From: Sediminibacterium sp. KACHI17
GTDB lineage: Bacteria; Bacteroidota; Bacteroidia; Chitinophagales; Chitinophagaceae
Length of the DNA: 64,000 bases
NCBI RefSeq assembly: GCF_040362915.1
Contig: NZ_AP029612.1
Coordinates: 1,860,001 to 1,924,000 of the forward strand
Direction: 5' to 3'
Under the pieces are notes generated by a model that saw only the letters and a program-made list of their open reading frames with translations, had not been told where the DNA came from and did no database searches. Positions 25,649 through 37,340 of the stretch are shown piece after piece. Position numbers and translations under genes: made by a program. How positions within the stretch are numbered: position 1 is the stretch's first letter; each line of letters begins with the position of its first letter.

Positions 25649-26584
25649 TCAATCCGTGATCTCCACCACTTTCTTATTTCGCAGTTGCCTCATCTGTTTA
25701 GGTACCATTTCCAATATCTCATCTTTCATCGTCTGTATCAATTTGGTTTTGATATGATCGCGGTGTGTGACCAAACTCACTTCTCGTGCAGGAGCAGGAT
25801 CTTTTAGGCGTTTCACCAGTTTCATTTGATTCTTATTGAACTCCATAACAGCCAATTCAGGCAGAATGGTAAGCCCATCACTTTTATCCACCATTCTTTT
25901 CAGTGTTTCAATATTACCCGTTGCATATTTGAAATGCAGGTCTGCATTTTTGCGCAGTTCACACAGGTTCAATACCTGTGATCGAAAACAATGTCCTTCT
26001 TCCAATAGCCATAACTGATCAGGATTGATATCATCTGCCAACACATATTTTTTATCGTACAATGCGTTTTTACGGGATACATACACAAACAACTCTTCAT
26101 AAAACAACACATCTTCTTTGATAGATGGATCTTTCAATGGCGTTACCACCAAACCACAGTCCAGCCGATTGTTTTTCAATTCATGAATAATCTCTTCTGT
26201 GATCGTTTCTTTGATCACCAACTCTAACTGCGGATATTTTTCACGCATTTGTTTGAATAAAGTAGGTAATACATAGGGCGCCAACGTGGGAATGATGCCG
26301 ATACGTAATTCTCCTGTCATCACGTTCTTCTCACTATTGATCATTTGATGAATACGTTCTGCCTCACGCAAAACCACCCTTGCCTGCGCAATAATGCGGG
26401 CACCGATTTCAGTTGGGATCACCGGTTGTTTGGTTCGATCGAACAGTTTGATTCCCAATTCATCTTCGAGTTTCTGCAACTGCATACTTAACGTAGGCTG
26501 GGTCACAAAACACTTTTCAGCGGCCAGTACAAAATGACGATAGGTGTCTACCGCAACCATGTATTCCAATTGAGTGAGCGTCAT
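25649..26584 (-). CDS. oxyR: LysR-type hydrogen peroxide sensor OxyR
   Basis: This 311-residue LysR regulator has an N-terminal winged helix (about residues 1-60) and a substrate-binding-like sensing domain. Its two cysteines, in GHCFRSQVLNLC, fall at positions 199 and 208, the same numbers as the redox pair of Escherichia coli OxyR, which forms a disulfide on peroxide exposure. It is divergent from katG, with 129 bases between the start codons, and so is very likely both repressor/activator of katG and self-regulated. A dyad at 26659-26682 is a candidate site. Confidence 0.93.
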   Translation of the reverse strand: MTLTQLEYMVAVDTYRHFVLAAEKCFVTQPTLSMQLQKLEDELGIKLFDRTKQPVIPTEIGARIIAQARVVLREAERIHQMINSEKNVMTGELRIGIIPTLAPYVLPTLFKQMREKYPQLELVIKETITEEIIHELKNNRLDCGLVVTPLKDPSIKEDVLFYEELFVYVSRKNALYDKKYVLADDINPDQLWLLEEGHCFRSQVLNLCELRKNADLHFKYATGNIETLKRMVDKSDGLTILPELAVMEFNKNQMKLVKRLKDPAPAREVSLVTHRDHIKTKLIQTMKDEILEMVPKQMRQLRNKKVVEITD

Positions 26585-26618
26585 AGATAAAAACTATATG
26601 TTTATAAAGATAATCAAT

Positions 26619-28927
<2,309 letters not shown>

Positions 28928-28945
28928 AGAGTTAGAAAAAAAAAT

Positions 28946-28977
28946 AAAAGGTGACCAAGAATGGTCACCTTTTTTAT
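28946..28977 (+). terminator. Terminator after katG
   Basis: A 12-base stem (AAAAGGTGACCA with TGGTCACCTTTT) around an AGAA loop, ending in a run of T, lies 18 bases after the katG stop. Its A-rich left side may also serve the convergent gene. Confidence 0.9.
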
Positions 28978-29004
28978 TGCTTCAACCTTTATTAAAAAAA
29001 CTGA

Positions 29005-29343
29005 TTAATCCCAAAGTGTGCCATTCAATCCCAGTACAGAGCCTAACCAGATAGCGATCACATAACCTACTAACCCTACCACAGTGGCGACCAATTTTGC
29101 CCAGACATTATTTTTCACGATCTGTGTCATATAGTAGAAAAAAGCACCACCACCGGCTCCTGCTAAAGGCGTGATAAGCAAGGGTTTCAACATCCATAAT
29201 GAACCCCACTCTGGTTTAGGTTCATCTACACTAAGCAATAAACTTAGGATTAAAGCAAATGCCAGCGCAGCACCGATGAACATTCGCTTAGCAGCTGCAA
29301 CAAGATCAACCTGAATGAAGCTGGCGTCGTTTTGTTGTGTCAT
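29005..29343 (-). CDS. Hypothetical membrane protein
   Basis: This 112-residue protein has three hydrophobic segments (about residues 20-40, 52-72 and 84-106). GAGGGAFFYYM is a Gly-rich turn between them. No family is recognised with confidence. It is convergent with katG. Upstream, ACTTTG-AATTA-CAAAGT (about 29359-29375) is a short dyad that might be an operator. Confidence 0.7.
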   Translation of the reverse strand: MTQQNDASFIQVDLVAAAKRMFIGAALAFALILSLLLSVDEPKPEWGSLWMLKPLLITPLAGAGGGAFFYYMTQIVKNNVWAKLVATVVGLVGYVIAIWLGSVLGLNGTLWD

Positions 29344-29456
29344 ATTTATTTTTTTAAAAGTACTTTGAATTACAAAGTAAAAATATAAAATTCAAATTTT
29401 GAAAAATAATTCAGAAAAAATGACCAATGTTTGATTGGGTAAATGACAAAACTTGA

Positions 29457-30764
29457 CTACTGCTGATAAATCCTGGCTTCTACCTGACTCTCTTCGTAGA
29501 ATGCTTGATAATTTCGAATATGCAACATCTCATAGATTGCCCTTTTTTTATTAACTGCTCTTTCGAAATATGACTTGCATATCTGATAACCTACCCAGTA
29601 ACCTAAATCGGCAGGCCAATCCGGTCGTTCTTGACTACTATTAGCAATCCAATTACGATACCTATTTAAATACATTTCACTTTTGAAAGATTCCCATATT
29701 TTTTTCTCATTTCCCTTTGCCCAATTGATCAGAAATTGGTTCGCAGTATTACCTGAGATGAGCTCGCCAATAAAATCAGCCATTCCTTCTTGAATCACAT
29801 ACTTCAACAAAGTAGTATCATTACGCATATTGTCTTGCTGTGCATGTATCAATTCATGAGCTACCACATATTTCAGGTTTTCGAACAGATAGGAGTTACG
29901 CTTTTGCCATGCATTAAGTTCTGATTTATCAGTGTTGGGATTATTTGCATACATATCTGCCCCAACGTGTAAACCATAATCTGTTGCTGTACCACCAGAG
30001 CTCCATCCACCAATATGAAAACTAAGTGGAGGAAATATAGCTTCTGGATACCAATATTTTAAATTACGATAAATGATTCGGATAGTATCTTTCAAAGAGT
30101 TGAGTTGAAATGTATTAGCCCGAATAGAACTATAAAATTTGGGCATTTTTTTTATGTTCTGAACAAAGCCCTCGATTCCGCCAATATTTTTTGTTTTGAT
30201 TCGAAAATATTCCTGCAACGCAGGTGTCCCCTTTTCAAAGTAGTTCATTTGAAAAAGTTTAACACCATTTCCGGTATCTTTTAAAAAGTGATCATACGTA
30301 TTCCAAAACAGATCAATATCACTAGTATTAATGATTGCATTATTTACATTTTTCTGTTGTTGTTGTCTGAGCCTAATTTGTTGTAAGATTTTTTTGTATT
30401 TGGGATGAGAAGCCAGGGCCTGCATGATGGTATCTCCTGTTAAGAAACCAAGATTATTAAACCCATATTTGTACGTAGCAATTTCTAAAGAAGATAAAGC
30501 GCTATCTATATTTTTTGAAGCTGCGTAACAATATGTTGCATTAATTAAAGCTGATTTTTTAAATGGCCCCATGGTTCGAGCATAAGATTCTTGCATATAC
30601 ATCTTTGCTGCTCTTGCTAACTCATCCTTATTGGCTAAACTATCAGCGATTTTCTTATACTGCTCACCTGCATCATTACGATCAGCAATTTGAGCGACAA
30701 CCTCATACTTAAAAAATAAAATTAAAACGAGCGCTATATAAACATTACGCTTTTGATTTTTCAT
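29457..30764 (-). CDS. Putative exported zinc metallopeptidase (HExxH, DUF2268-like)
   Basis: From the ATG at 30764 (a GTG lies two codons upstream) the protein has 435 residues and a signal peptide (YIALVLILFFKYEVVAQ). A helical region with TPR-like character (about 25-150) precedes the catalytic domain. VVAHELIHAQQ contains the zinc HExxH motif, and EGMADFIGELISG 22 residues later provides the likely third ligand Glu, the gluzincin layout seen in DUF2268-type proteins. The substrate is unknown. It is divergent from the LLM oxidoreductase. Confidence 0.75.
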   Translation of the reverse strand: MKNQKRNVYIALVLILFFKYEVVAQIADRNDAGEQYKKIADSLANKDELARAAKMYMQESYARTMGPFKKSALINATYCYAASKNIDSALSSLEIATYKYGFNNLGFLTGDTIMQALASHPKYKKILQQIRLRQQQQKNVNNAIINTSDIDLFWNTYDHFLKDTGNGVKLFQMNYFEKGTPALQEYFRIKTKNIGGIEGFVQNIKKMPKFYSSIRANTFQLNSLKDTIRIIYRNLKYWYPEAIFPPLSFHIGGWSSGGTATDYGLHVGADMYANNPNTDKSELNAWQKRNSYLFENLKYVVAHELIHAQQDNMRNDTTLLKYVIQEGMADFIGELISGNTANQFLINWAKGNEKKIWESFKSEMYLNRYRNWIANSSQERPDWPADLGYWVGYQICKSYFERAVNKKRAIYEMLHIRNYQAFYEESQVEARIYQQ

Positions 30765-30857
30765 ACGCACATTTATTCAAAATTGCTTCCTAATCGGTGA
30801 AAAGTTTAATTAAAAAATGAACTACTCTTTCCGCTGCACGAACTACGACATACTGTT

Positions 30858-30865
30858 TATCTTTG
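30858..30865 (+). promoter_or_regulatory. Promoter -7 element of the LLM oxidoreductase gene
   Basis: TATCTTTG is an exact TAnnTTTG -7 element. No clear TTG lies about 20 bases upstream. The start site would be near 30872, giving a leader of only about nine bases before the ATG at 30881; a longer in-frame TTG start at 30863 would overlap this element and is rejected. Confidence 0.5.
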
Positions 30866-30880
30866 CACAAACATGATTGT

Positions 30881-31912
30881 ATGGAACTAGGAATCAGTAT
30901 GTTTGGGGATATTCACGTAAACGAGAAAGGTATCCAAGAACCAACAGGCGATCGTTTGAAACAAATGATCGAGGAAATAAGATTAATGGATGAATTGGGT
31001 CTTGATTTCTTCGGAATCGGCGAACATCATAGAAATGAATATGCGGTATCCGCACCTGAGATCATATTGGCAGCGGCTTCTTCTTTAACAAAGAATATCC
31101 GATTGGGAAGTGCAGTATCCGTGCTGAGCTCTGCCGATCCCGTTCGATTATATCAGCAATACTCCAGCATCGATCTGCTTTCTGACGGACGTGCAGAATT
31201 GGTCGTTGGGCGTGGCAGTTTTACAGAGTCATTTCCACTTTTTGGTTTTGATCTCAGAGATTATGATATTCTATTCGAAGAAAAACTTGATCTGTTATTT
31301 CAAATCAACCAGCAAAAAAAATTGAGTTGGAAAGGACAGTTCAGAAAACCTTTGATTGATCAGGAAGTCTTTCCGAGAGCATTCAATGAAAAGTTAGATC
31401 TGTGGATCGCGGTTGGAGGAACTCCGGAATCTGTATTAAGAGCCGGCACGTATGGCATCCCAGTGATATTCGCGATCATAGGCGGTAGTCCGGCTCAATT
31501 CAAACCACTTTTCGATTATTATCACAAAGTATATACGCATTTCAAGCACCCCGAAGCCAATCGAAAGACCGGCGTGCACATGCATGCTTTTTTTGGAAAA
31601 AATGCTGAAGCTACTGCCGATAAATATTATCATCACTATGCACAGCAGATGAATAGAATTGGACGTGAAAGAGGATGGTCATCCTATACAAGAGAACAAT
31701 ATGAAGCAGGAAGAAGCAAACATGGTGCACTTATTATTGGTGATGCAAATGAAGCCATTGATAAGATCCTTTATTTGCAAGAAACACTTGGTTTCGATCG
31801 CTTTGCTGCACATATGGATGTTGGTGGTCCTTCACATAAAGACCTGATGGAATCGATTGAGATCTTTGGAACAAAGATCGCTCCGGCAGTAAAGGCAGCG
31901 CTACATAAATAA
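30881..31912 (+). CDS. LLM class flavin-dependent oxidoreductase (luciferase-like)
   Basis: This 343-residue bacterial luciferase-like monooxygenase begins MELGISMFGDIHV. Family patterns include GLDFFGIGEHHRNEYAVSAP, SLTKNIRLGSAVSVLSSADPVRLYQQY and VGRGSF, consistent with an FMN- or F420-type TIM barrel. Such enzymes oxidise diverse organic substrates; the EHH histidines are near the flavin. It is convergent with the dCMP deaminase gene, only two bases apart, so transcripts probably overlap. The substrate is unknown. Confidence 0.9.
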   Translation: MELGISMFGDIHVNEKGIQEPTGDRLKQMIEEIRLMDELGLDFFGIGEHHRNEYAVSAPEIILAAASSLTKNIRLGSAVSVLSSADPVRLYQQYSSIDLLSDGRAELVVGRGSFTESFPLFGFDLRDYDILFEEKLDLLFQINQQKKLSWKGQFRKPLIDQEVFPRAFNEKLDLWIAVGGTPESVLRAGTYGIPVIFAIIGGSPAQFKPLFDYYHKVYTHFKHPEANRKTGVHMHAFFGKNAEATADKYYHHYAQQMNRIGRERGWSSYTREQYEAGRSKHGALIIGDANEAIDKILYLQETLGFDRFAAHMDVGGPSHKDLMESIEIFGTKIAPAVKAALHK

Positions 31913-31914
31913 GC

Positions 31915-32412
31915 TTAGACATCCTTTTCATTAAAGGAAAGATGTAATTCCTCAATCCGAGAGACCACTTTACGATAAGTTACGCCAGCAGTATCCAACA
32001 TTTTTTTGGACGCTACTGATGTGTCTGAACCATTGTATTTATCAGATAAATAAATCACTTCAGTGATACCGGATTGAATAATGGCTTTGGTACATTCATT
32101 ACAAGGAAAAAGCGCGGTATAGATCTTACATCCTTTTAGATCCATTCCTATATTATTCAAAATTGCATTCAATTCTGCATGACACACATAAGGATATTTT
32201 GTCTCCAGAAAATCTCCTTGTTTACTCCATGGAAATTCATCATCACTACATCCAATAGGTAAGCCATTATACCCGGCACCAACAATTTTGTTTTTGTCAT
32301 TCACAATACAGGCACCTACTTGGGTATTGGGGTCTTTACTTCGTTGGGCAGATAATAAAGCGACTCCCATAAAATATTCATCCCAAGAGATATAGTCAGT
32401 TCTTTTTTGCAT
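31915..32412 (-). CDS. Deoxycytidylate (dCMP) deaminase family protein
   Basis: This 165-residue zinc enzyme has the CDA-fold motifs: CHAELNAI (zinc His and catalytic Glu) and [10 protein letters not shown] (two zinc Cys). [24 protein letters not shown] and GCSDDEFPW match the dCMP deaminase/ComEB group, which turns dCMP into dUMP for thymidylate synthesis. It is convergent with the LLM gene with a gap of two bases. The start at 32412 fits family length. Confidence 0.93.
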   Translation of the reverse strand: MQKRTDYISWDEYFMGVALLSAQRSKDPNTQVGACIVNDKNKIVGAGYNGLPIGCSDDEFPWSKQGDFLETKYPYVCHAELNAILNNIGMDLKGCKIYTALFPCNECTKAIIQSGITEVIYLSDKYNGSDTSVASKKMLDTAGVTYRKVVSRIEELHLSFNEKDV

Positions 32413-32681
32413 AACATTTTATTCATCATAAAAATAGCTCTTATTCAGGATTCTGAAACTTTCTTTGACATGCATAAGCAATTTCAATTATAAAGAGCCA
32501 GCGATCTACTTTCTTGAGTCAAGTTTACAATCATTTAATGATTTAATGATGTTGTTTATGCATCCGATCTAGCGAAATCAAAATGATTCAACGGCTAACA
32601 ATTTCTTTACTTTCTGTTCATGTTGGCTTAATCGCAACAGAAATACTGCAAAGGATATTTGTGATCTAAATTCTAAGCAAT

Positions 32682-34151
32682 ATGAATCTCTTAACAATGT
32701 CTCGCAATGGTATCATTGCTATCTGCGCATTGATCTCTTTAAACTCCTGTAAAAAAAATTCTGATTCAGATAAAACAGGAACTGAAGTTGTATTAACCAA
32801 CCATTCAACCACACCCGTTCTTGCGAAAAAATTAGCGGGTTTTGAAAGTCTCGAAATGTTTAGTCTGATCGGTAGCGACGATGTTTTATCGGGCAGCCCA
32901 AGCTTTGTATTTGGTGGGTCTGCTGATGGTGCTGGACTTATCAAGAATAATGATGGGGGTTATTATTTCCTTGTAAATCACGAAGATAATTTTGCAGTAT
33001 CAAGAATTACATTTGATAAGACCTTTAAACCTACCAAAGGAGAATATATTTTAAATTCAAATGGAGGTATCTGGCGTTTATGCTCAGCTACCATGGCCAC
33101 TCAATCTGAACATGGGTTTGGTCCTTTGTTCTTAACATCGGGTGAAAGTGGTGAAGAAAGTCGCACGCATGGTATCAATCCCTTAGAAACAAATTTTGTT
33201 GCCAATGCCAGCAAAGAAATTGCCGCTTTAGGCAGAACAAGTGCTGAAAATGCTGTGCCGCTGAATAAAAATGCCTACCCGGGTAAAACTGTGATCATTA
33301 TTGGTGATGACGATAGTGGTGCTGAAGGAGGACAAGTTTTATTATATGTATCAAATACAGTCGGTGATCTTACCAATGGAAAGTTGTATACGCTTCGTCG
33401 TAAAGATCAAAACATCAAAGAAAGAGACATGCTCGAGGGTACAGGATATGATGTTGAGTTTGTTGAAATACCAAATGCTGCAACATTAACCGGTCGCCAA
33501 CTACAAGTGGCAGCAGCAGGATTGAGCTCCATTCGCTTTGGTCGTGTGGAAGATCTTGATTATGGTAAAGGAAATGCTACTGCAAACCGTGATATTTATT
33601 TTAATGTTACAGGTCAAGCTACTACAGGAGCAAATGCTGATTTTAGCAGAACCAAATATGGTCGTGTATACAAATTAGCACTTGATGCTACTAACCCATT
33701 GGTGGGTAGAGTGGAATGCATTCTGGATGGAGATAATAGAACAACAGGTAAAGCAAAAGAATTTCAAAATCCCGATAACATCCTTGTAACAGAAAAGTAT
33801 GTGTATATCCAAGAAGATGCTAACAGTTATGGAGATGAAACACACGATGCATATATCTACCAGTACAATATTGCTACTAAAGAATTGAAAAAAGTAATTG
33901 AGCTGGATCATAGAAGAACTGCATCGGATGCTGCCAAATATAATGTTGGTGGCACTTCAACTTTCGGAAGTTGGGAATATGGTGCTTTAATTGATGTATC
34001 AGAAACTATCGGTATTGATAATACTTTCATGCTTTGTATTCAACCACACACATGGAGAGGTGACAAATACAAAGGAGTAGATGGTGGTGCTTTAAGACCC
34101 AATGAAAATCAGGCAAGCCAAATCGTAATCATCAAAGGTCTTCCTAAGTAA
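32682..34151 (+). CDS. PhoX-like (DUF839) phosphatase lipoprotein
   Basis: This 489-residue protein has a lipoprotein signal (ISLNSCKKN, Cys near residue 24). It shows features of the PhoX/DUF839 beta-propeller family: YYFLVNHEDNF near residue 100, FGRVEDLDYGKGN near 285, FQNPDNILVTEKYVYIQEDAN near 360. In PhoX these acidic residues bind calcium and iron and hydrolyse phosphate esters. There is no Tat motif, unlike classical PhoX, which suggests Sec export and possibly different metals. It is followed by a terminator and by the imelysin-peroxidase gene. Phosphatase activity is inferred from family similarity only. Confidence 0.7.
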   Translation: MNLLTMSRNGIIAICALISLNSCKKNSDSDKTGTEVVLTNHSTTPVLAKKLAGFESLEMFSLIGSDDVLSGSPSFVFGGSADGAGLIKNNDGGYYFLVNHEDNFAVSRITFDKTFKPTKGEYILNSNGGIWRLCSATMATQSEHGFGPLFLTSGESGEESRTHGINPLETNFVANASKEIAALGRTSAENAVPLNKNAYPGKTVIIIGDDDSGAEGGQVLLYVSNTVGDLTNGKLYTLRRKDQNIKERDMLEGTGYDVEFVEIPNAATLTGRQLQVAAAGLSSIRFGRVEDLDYGKGNATANRDIYFNVTGQATTGANADFSRTKYGRVYKLALDATNPLVGRVECILDGDNRTTGKAKEFQNPDNILVTEKYVYIQEDANSYGDETHDAYIYQYNIATKELKKVIELDHRRTASDAAKYNVGGTSTFGSWEYGALIDVSETIGIDNTFMLCIQPHTWRGDKYKGVDGGALRPNENQASQIVIIKGLPK

Positions 34152-34173
34152 TTAAAATAGATTATAAACGATC

Positions 34174-34205
34174 AACGCTCCTGCCCATATGCAGGAGCGT
34201 TTTTA
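34174..34205 (+). terminator. Terminator between the PhoX-like and peroxidase genes
   Basis: AACGCTCCTGC (34174-34184) pairs with GCAGGAGCGTT (34191-34201), followed by TTTT. The next ATG lies 16 bases after the stem, so the downstream gene either relies on read-through or has a promoter within the hairpin region. Confidence 0.88.
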
Positions 34206-34216
34206 GTAGCGTGTGT

Positions 34217-36013
34217 ATGAAAAGCAGAATTATTATTCTACTACTTTGTTGCTCATCAGTATTTGCCATATTTTGCAATTGGCAAAAAGCAAATAAAAGT
34301 GTAGTAGTTAAAAAATTATACCAGCAACAAATAAAATCTTTACAAGAGGAAACTGATAACTTTTTGCACTTAGCAGAAAGTAAAAGTAGTTTCGCCATTC
34401 TCCGCGAGTGCTTTAAGAAAGCCCGACTTAAGTATAAGTCAATAGAGTTTTTAACGGAATATTATTATCCTACTACATCAAAAGCTATGAATGGTGCAGC
34501 TATCCCAGAGGTAGAGGCAGATAATCCCACTTACCCAACAGAGCCCAGCGGTTTTCAGGTAATCGAAGAAATGATTTTTGGAGAGGAAAATACCGATGAT
34601 TATAATGAACTCATCATACAAAGTAAATTATTAAATTCTGCAGTTACACGTCTTGCAACTACTGCTGAAACACTAGAATTAACAGATGCTCATATTTGGG
34701 ATGCCTTGAGATTACAATGCTTTCGTATTCAGACTTTAGGAATTTCCGGGTATGATTCTCCCGTAGCCCAGTATTCATTAACTGAAGCATCAGCCTCCTT
34801 AAAAAGCTTACAGCAATATATACTCTTATATAGTACTGATACAAAGGCAAAAAAAATGGATGCACTAATAGCAGCTATTGCTACAGCTGATAACTATTTA
34901 ACAACCAATAATAATTTTATTGCTTTTGATCGTGCATTCTTTATTACGACATATATGAATAGCGTCACTGTATCATTGAACGCCGTGCAGGAGCAATTAC
35001 AAATCCCCTATTTTAAAGAGCCTAGACTATTAGCATCAAATGCATCCTCTCTTTTTGATTCAAGTGTATGGAATACCTGGTATTATTCAACAAACTATCG
35101 TAAACCTGAGAATGCCGCTTTATTAGAGAAACTTGGAGAAGCTCTATTTTATGAGCCTTTATTATCGGGTAATAATATCAGAACCTGTGCCAGCTGCCAT
35201 CAACCCGAAAAAGCTTTTACAGATGGACTTTCGAAAAACAAAAGCTTTGATAGCAAAAAAATCATCCTTAGAAATACACCCAGTATTTTGTTTTCTGCTT
35301 TACAAGCATCCCAATTCGCGGATACAAGGGTGGCCTACTTAGAAGATCAGGCTAAGCAGGTCATTGAAAACCCGGAAGAAATGCATGGTAATCTTACAAA
35401 AGCCATCCAAAAACTAAAGGGACAAAAAAAATATGACTCATTGTTCTATCAGGCATATGGGAAAAAAGAGCCAACTGAAATAGAGTTACAAACTGCAATT
35501 GCTGCTTACATCAGAACTAAATCTGTTTTGAATAGTTCATTTGATGAATATATGCAAGGGAACAAAAAAGCAATTAGTAAAACAGCTGTGAAAGGATTCA
35601 ATTTGTTTATGGGGAAAGCTAAGTGTGGCACATGTCACTTCATGCCGTTATTTAACGGAACAGTTCCTCCAAATTTTTCTAAAATAGAAACAGAAGTGTT
35701 GGGTGTTCCTGAAAAATTCTCATTCCCATACACGTTGGATAAGGATTTCGGGAAGTACAATATTATTCCCGCATTGCCTTACCAATATTCTTTTAAAACA
35801 AGTAGTGCAAGAAACGCAGCATTCACTGCCCCTTATATGCACAATGGTGCCATAAAGAATATGGAAGAGTTAATTGAATTTTATGATAGAGGTGGCGGAA
35901 TAGGATTAGGTCTTACAGTGCCTAATCAAACATTACCACCTGATCCATTGAACTTAAGCAAAGAAGAGAAGCTCGCATTGATCGATTTTTTGAAAACACT
36001 TACTAGCCGGTAA
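34217..36013 (+). CDS. Imelysin-like domain fused to di-heme cytochrome c peroxidase
   Basis: From the ATG at 34217 the product has 598 residues. It has an N-terminal hydrophobic signal, an all-helical domain (about 25-270) and a C-terminal MauG/CcpA-type domain (about 290-598). Heme sites CASCH (Cys324) and CGTCH (Cys470) are present, with RNTPSILFSA and APYMHNG near the active-site and low-spin ligand regions. In the helical domain GFQVIEEMIFG matches the imelysin G-x-H-x-x-E motif except that Gln replaces His. Imelysin domains act in iron uptake, and di-heme peroxidases reduce peroxide or oxidise proteins. The gene overlaps the convergent Rieske gene by 11 bases. The fused activity is unknown. 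Confidence 0.85.
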   Translation: MKSRIIILLLCCSSVFAIFCNWQKANKSVVVKKLYQQQIKSLQEETDNFLHLAESKSSFAILRECFKKARLKYKSIEFLTEYYYPTTSKAMNGAAIPEVEADNPTYPTEPSGFQVIEEMIFGEENTDDYNELIIQSKLLNSAVTRLATTAETLELTDAHIWDALRLQCFRIQTLGISGYDSPVAQYSLTEASASLKSLQQYILLYSTDTKAKKMDALIAAIATADNYLTTNNNFIAFDRAFFITTYMNSVTVSLNAVQEQLQIPYFKEPRLLASNASSLFDSSVWNTWYYSTNYRKPENAALLEKLGEALFYEPLLSGNNIRTCASCHQPEKAFTDGLSKNKSFDSKKIILRNTPSILFSALQASQFADTRVAYLEDQAKQVIENPEEMHGNLTKAIQKLKGQKKYDSLFYQAYGKKEPTEIELQTAIAAYIRTKSVLNSSFDEYMQGNKKAISKTAVKGFNLFMGKAKCGTCHFMPLFNGTVPPNFSKIETEVLGVPEKFSFPYTLDKDFGKYNIIPALPYQYSFKTSSARNAAFTAPYMHNGAIKNMEELIEFYDRGGGIGLGLTVPNQTLPPDPLNLSKEEKLALIDFLKTLTSR

Positions 36014-36401
36014 CACGTAAGTTATTACCAGTAAGACTGAGATTAAATGCTTTTAAAGGCCTGTTCGCAGGTCCGTTTATGACAGCTCCTGTAATACTGA
36101 ATACGCTACCGTGTAAATTGCAATTAAACTGTTGAGCAGATTGATTCCAAACTATAGGATTTGCAGCATGCGTGCATTCAACTTGGAAAGCAATAAAAGA
36201 AGAATTGGTATTCTGCGCATTTACTCTAACTACGATTACACCATCTCGAGTAATACTGCTTCCCGGGGTTGTTATGGTATTTGTAATATCAATCGTAAAA
36301 TCAACACTCGAAGAATTTGTACTGTTTCCCGATTTACTACAGGCAGCACAAAAGACTAAAAAAGGGGTGGCTGTTTGAACGATGAATTTTCTTCTTTCCA
36401 T
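36003..36401 (-). CDS. Rieske 2Fe-2S domain lipoprotein
   Basis: This 132-residue protein has a lipoprotein signal (FLVFCAAC, Cys21) and a Rieske domain with cluster ligands Cys76-x-His78 (ECTHAAN) and Cys94-x-x-His97 (NCNLHGS). It is probably anchored outside the inner membrane as a small electron carrier. The second loop lacks the usual first-loop-linked cysteine pair (CTHLGC...CPCHGS), as in low-potential Rieske ferredoxins. It overlaps the convergent peroxidase gene by 11 bases and may serve as its redox partner; that pairing is inferred from position only. Confidence 0.85.
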   Translation of the reverse strand: MERRKFIVQTATPFLVFCAACSKSGNSTNSSSVDFTIDITNTITTPGSSITRDGVIVVRVNAQNTNSSFIAFQVECTHAANPIVWNQSAQQFNCNLHGSVFSITGAVINGPANRPLKAFNLSLTGNNLRVTG

Positions 36402-36473
36402 TTATATAAAGTTCAGTAATGAAAATCACATCCCTATACTTCTACAAATGAACGTATCGTTAAGATTCTTTGT

Positions 36474-37310
36474 TTAACGTTTCCCTTCAAAAAACCCTTG
36501 CTCTTTCAAAATACCTTTCAGAATATTCATTCGCGCATCCATCATTTTCGCATCTGATGGCCCTTCAGCATTCAATACAAAGAAATAAGGATGTTTGTTT
36601 TCTTCTATCCAGCCAACAATCCATCCAATCAAATTTCCATTCTCTTTAAACCCTAAGCCGGTCTTATATGCCAACTGATAGTTTGCATTATTCTCACGGA
36701 TCATCATTTTTTTCACAATATCCTGGGTTCTCTTTTGAAAAGGTAATTGACCAAAATACAATCGCTTTACTAAGCCCAATTGTTCATCTGGAGAGATCTT
36801 GAGTGAATTATTGATCCAAAAAGAATCTATTGCACTGCCCAATTGTTTGTTGCCATATTGCAAACTATCGATCCATAATTGCATGGTATCTTTTCCGATT
36901 CGTCTGGCTACCTCCTGATAGTAAGGCAATGCGGAAGCTGCAAATGCCTCCTCCATGGTCAAGTCTTTATTCCATCCATGAGCAGTATCACCACCCGGCA
37001 TAACGCGAACAACTCCATCCCATTTGATCACCATTTTTTCATTGGTGACTCTTCCTGTTTCAACACCAATCAATGAGTTGACAATTTTAAATGTAGAAGC
37101 CGGTAAATAAGAAGAATCTTTGAACCGGGATAAATTATAGATCGTGAATTGACCGGTACCATTATCAAATATTCCGAATGTGCCGGTCACTTTGTTTTCA
37201 TCAAAATACTTTTTATACCCATTCTCAACTGTTACATTATTGGGTGAGCAGGCGATGAACACAACTGTTACAACAGCAGCTACCGCAAAAACTATTTTCG
37301 AAAGCTTCAT
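36474..37310 (-). CDS. Class D (OXA-like) beta-lactamase
   Basis: The ATG at 37310 gives 278 residues with a lipoprotein signal (VFIAC, Cys21). Class D motifs are present: STFK with nucleophile Ser72 and carboxylatable Lys75, SAL in the SxV position, YGN (LQYGNKQLG) and KTG (YKTGLG). FGIFDNGTGQ and RMNILKGIL also fit the family. The enzyme hydrolyses beta-lactams through an acyl-serine intermediate; the spectrum cannot be read from sequence. No mobile element or transfer sign lies nearby, and codon style matches neighbours by eye, so it looks intrinsic. It starts 31 bases from the kbl stop codon region. Confidence 0.92.
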   Translation of the reverse strand: MKLSKIVFAVAAVVTVVFIACSPNNVTVENGYKKYFDENKVTGTFGIFDNGTGQFTIYNLSRFKDSSYLPASTFKIVNSLIGVETGRVTNEKMVIKWDGVVRVMPGGDTAHGWNKDLTMEEAFAASALPYYQEVARRIGKDTMQLWIDSLQYGNKQLGSAIDSFWINNSLKISPDEQLGLVKRLYFGQLPFQKRTQDIVKKMMIRENNANYQLAYKTGLGFKENGNLIGWIVGWIEENKHPYFFVLNAEGPSDAKMMDARMNILKGILKEQGFFEGKR

Positions 37311-37340
37311 ACACATTGGTTTAACCACATGGAGTGGATG

